Shown here piece after piece: positions 5,504 to 6,290 of a DNA stretch of 6,290 nt. This DNA is from an uncultured Oscillospiraceae bacterium. GTDB taxonomy: Bacteria > Bacillota > Clostridia > Oscillospirales > Oscillospiraceae. The stretch is taken from the NCBI GenBank assembly GCA_934635545.1, contig CAKTZN010000106.1:1-6290 (forward strand). Direction: 5' to 3'. Numbering within the stretch: position 1 is the stretch's first letter; every line of letters begins with the position of its first letter. The notes beneath the pieces are model-generated. The model saw only the letters and a list, made by a program, of their open reading frames with translations, ran no database searches and was not told the origin of the DNA. A program made the position numbers and the translations under genes.

Positions 5504-6103
5504 ATGCGTTCCGTCACACCCATGAGGGCGGCCAAGATCGGCTACATCGTCATGTCCGCCCTGTTCTGCCTGCTGGGCATCGTGCTGCTGTTCACGCCGG
5601 ACGCCTCGGCGCTGTGGATCGGGCGGCTGCTGGGCATCGGCATGATCGTGTTCGGCGCGGTGAAGCTGGTTGGCTATTTCTCCCGGGATCTGTTCCGGCT
5701 GGCCTTCCAGTATGACCTGGCCTTCGGCGTGCTGCTGATGGTGCTGGGCATCGTGACCCTCAGCCATCCCGGCGACGCCATGAGCTTCCTGTGCGTCATG
5801 TTCGGCATCCCGGTACTGGCCGACGGCCTGTTCAAGATCCAGATCGCCGCGGACTCCCGCCGCTTCGGCATCCGCAACTGGTGGCTGGTGCTGGCGCTGG
5901 CGGTGCTGACCTGCGTCATCGGCGTGGTGCTGGTGTTCCGGCCCGATACCGGCGTCCGGGCGCTGACGGCCCTGATGGGCCTGTCGCTTTTATGCGACGG
6001 CGTGCTGAACCTCAGCGTGGCGCTGTGTACCGTGAAGATCGTGAACCACCAGCGGCCCGACGTGATCGAGACCGACGACTATGAAATAGGAAAGGACGAA
6101 TAA
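5504..6103 (+). CDS. DUF308/HdeD-like six-helix membrane protein
   Basis: A 199-residue integral membrane protein resembling the DUF308 (HdeD) family; HdeD of E. coli is linked to acid resistance, but most members have no known role. Six hydrophobic helices are visible at about 13-31, 36-58, 70-86, 92-112, 127-145 and 150-176, followed by a polar, acidic tail. The helices fall into three repeated hairpins: GIVLLFTP (25-32), GIVTLSHP (82-89) and GVVLVFRP (140-147) each end one helix, and each pair closes with a small motif (FGAVKL, ADGLFKI, CDGVLNL). The start is ATG at 5504, where the protein aligns with the first helix; AAGGGGG lies 8 bases upstream. A longer reading from 5408 would cross the TetR terminator and is rejected. 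It is followed after 5 bases by an MMPL/RND transporter gene, indicating one operon and perhaps an accessory role. Confidence 0.85.
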   Translation: MRSVTPMRAAKIGYIVMSALFCLLGIVLLFTPDASALWIGRLLGIGMIVFGAVKLVGYFSRDLFRLAFQYDLAFGVLLMVLGIVTLSHPGDAMSFLCVMFGIPVLADGLFKIQIAADSRRFGIRNWWLVLALAVLTCVIGVVLVFRPDTGVRALTALMGLSLLCDGVLNLSVALCTVKIVNHQRPDVIETDDYEIGKDE

Positions 6104-6108
6104 GACCC

Positions 6109-6290
6109 ATGCGTGCTGCAAAAGCGATCGTCAAGAACCGCGTACTGATTTTGATCCTGGCGCTGGCGCTGATGATCCCCTCGGTGTTCGGCATGCTGAA
6201 CACCCGCATCAATTACGATATGCTCAACTACCTGCCCGACGACATGGACACCGTCATCGGCCAGGACACCCTGAAGGAGGACTTCGGCAA
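6109..6290 (+). CDS. MMPL/RND-family transporter, N-terminal fragment
   Basis: Only the first 60 residues are in the window; the frame stays open to the right edge. The start MRAAKAIVKNRVLILILALA is a positively charged end followed by a first membrane helix (about 12-29). NTRINYDMLNYLP (31-43) then begins the outer domain, as in bacterial MMPL/RND exporters, whose next part would carry DxxxFG-like stretches (here LKEDFG at the edge). Such proteins move lipids, drugs or other hydrophobic compounds outward using the proton gradient. The ATG at 6109 is 5 bases after the stop of the DUF308 gene; the nearest ribosome-like site (AGGA, 6093-6096) is rather far, so coupling to the upstream gene is likely. 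The family call comes from a short fragment, mostly by resemblance. Confidence 0.75.
   Translation, partial: MRAAKAIVKNRVLILILALALMIPSVFGMLNTRINYDMLNYLPDDMDTVIGQDTLKEDFG

Noticed and set aside
4714..5535. A 273-residue minus-strand frame opposite the TetR gene
   Set aside because: It spans two intrinsic terminators and the TetR promoter. The TetR reading has a clear helix-turn-helix and ribosome site.

Overview
The window looks like a chromosomal piece from a GC-rich member of the Clostridia, most likely Oscillospirales-type gut Firmicutes. This is inferred from AGGAGG-type ribosome sites, sigma-A promoters with TTGACA/TATAAT-like boxes, a TepA-type ClpP homologue, SMC, a DinJ/RelE-type toxin-antitoxin pair and an ABC sugar-binding lipoprotein. 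No rRNA, tRNA, CRISPR array or transposase gene was found.

Left part (1-1135, minus strand): the N-terminus of the chromosome-segregation ATPase SMC runs off the left edge, with its own promoter. Upstream of it lies tepA, a ClpP-family serine protease. Between the two sits a nested inverted repeat (342-416) that resembles a dispersed REP/MITE-like element.

Middle part (about 1220-3180, minus strand): a segment of visibly lower GC holds two independent units. One is an unrecognised 351-residue soluble protein with a good promoter and hairpins at both ends. The other is a type II toxin-antitoxin operon with a 4-base start/stop overlap and a palindrome over its -35 box. This part looks like accessory DNA inserted between core-like genes.

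Right part (3182-6290, plus strand): an orphan family 1 extracellular solute-binding lipoprotein has its own consensus promoter and a strong terminator, with no permease genes beside it. Next comes a TetR-family regulator, again with its own promoter and terminator. The last unit is a six-helix DUF308/HdeD-like membrane protein followed 5 bases later by the start of an MMPL/RND-type transporter that runs off the right edge. The TetR protein is the obvious candidate regulator of that membrane operon.

No clearly new multi-gene system is evident. The most open items are the unknown 351-residue protein, the nested repeat and the orphan binding protein.
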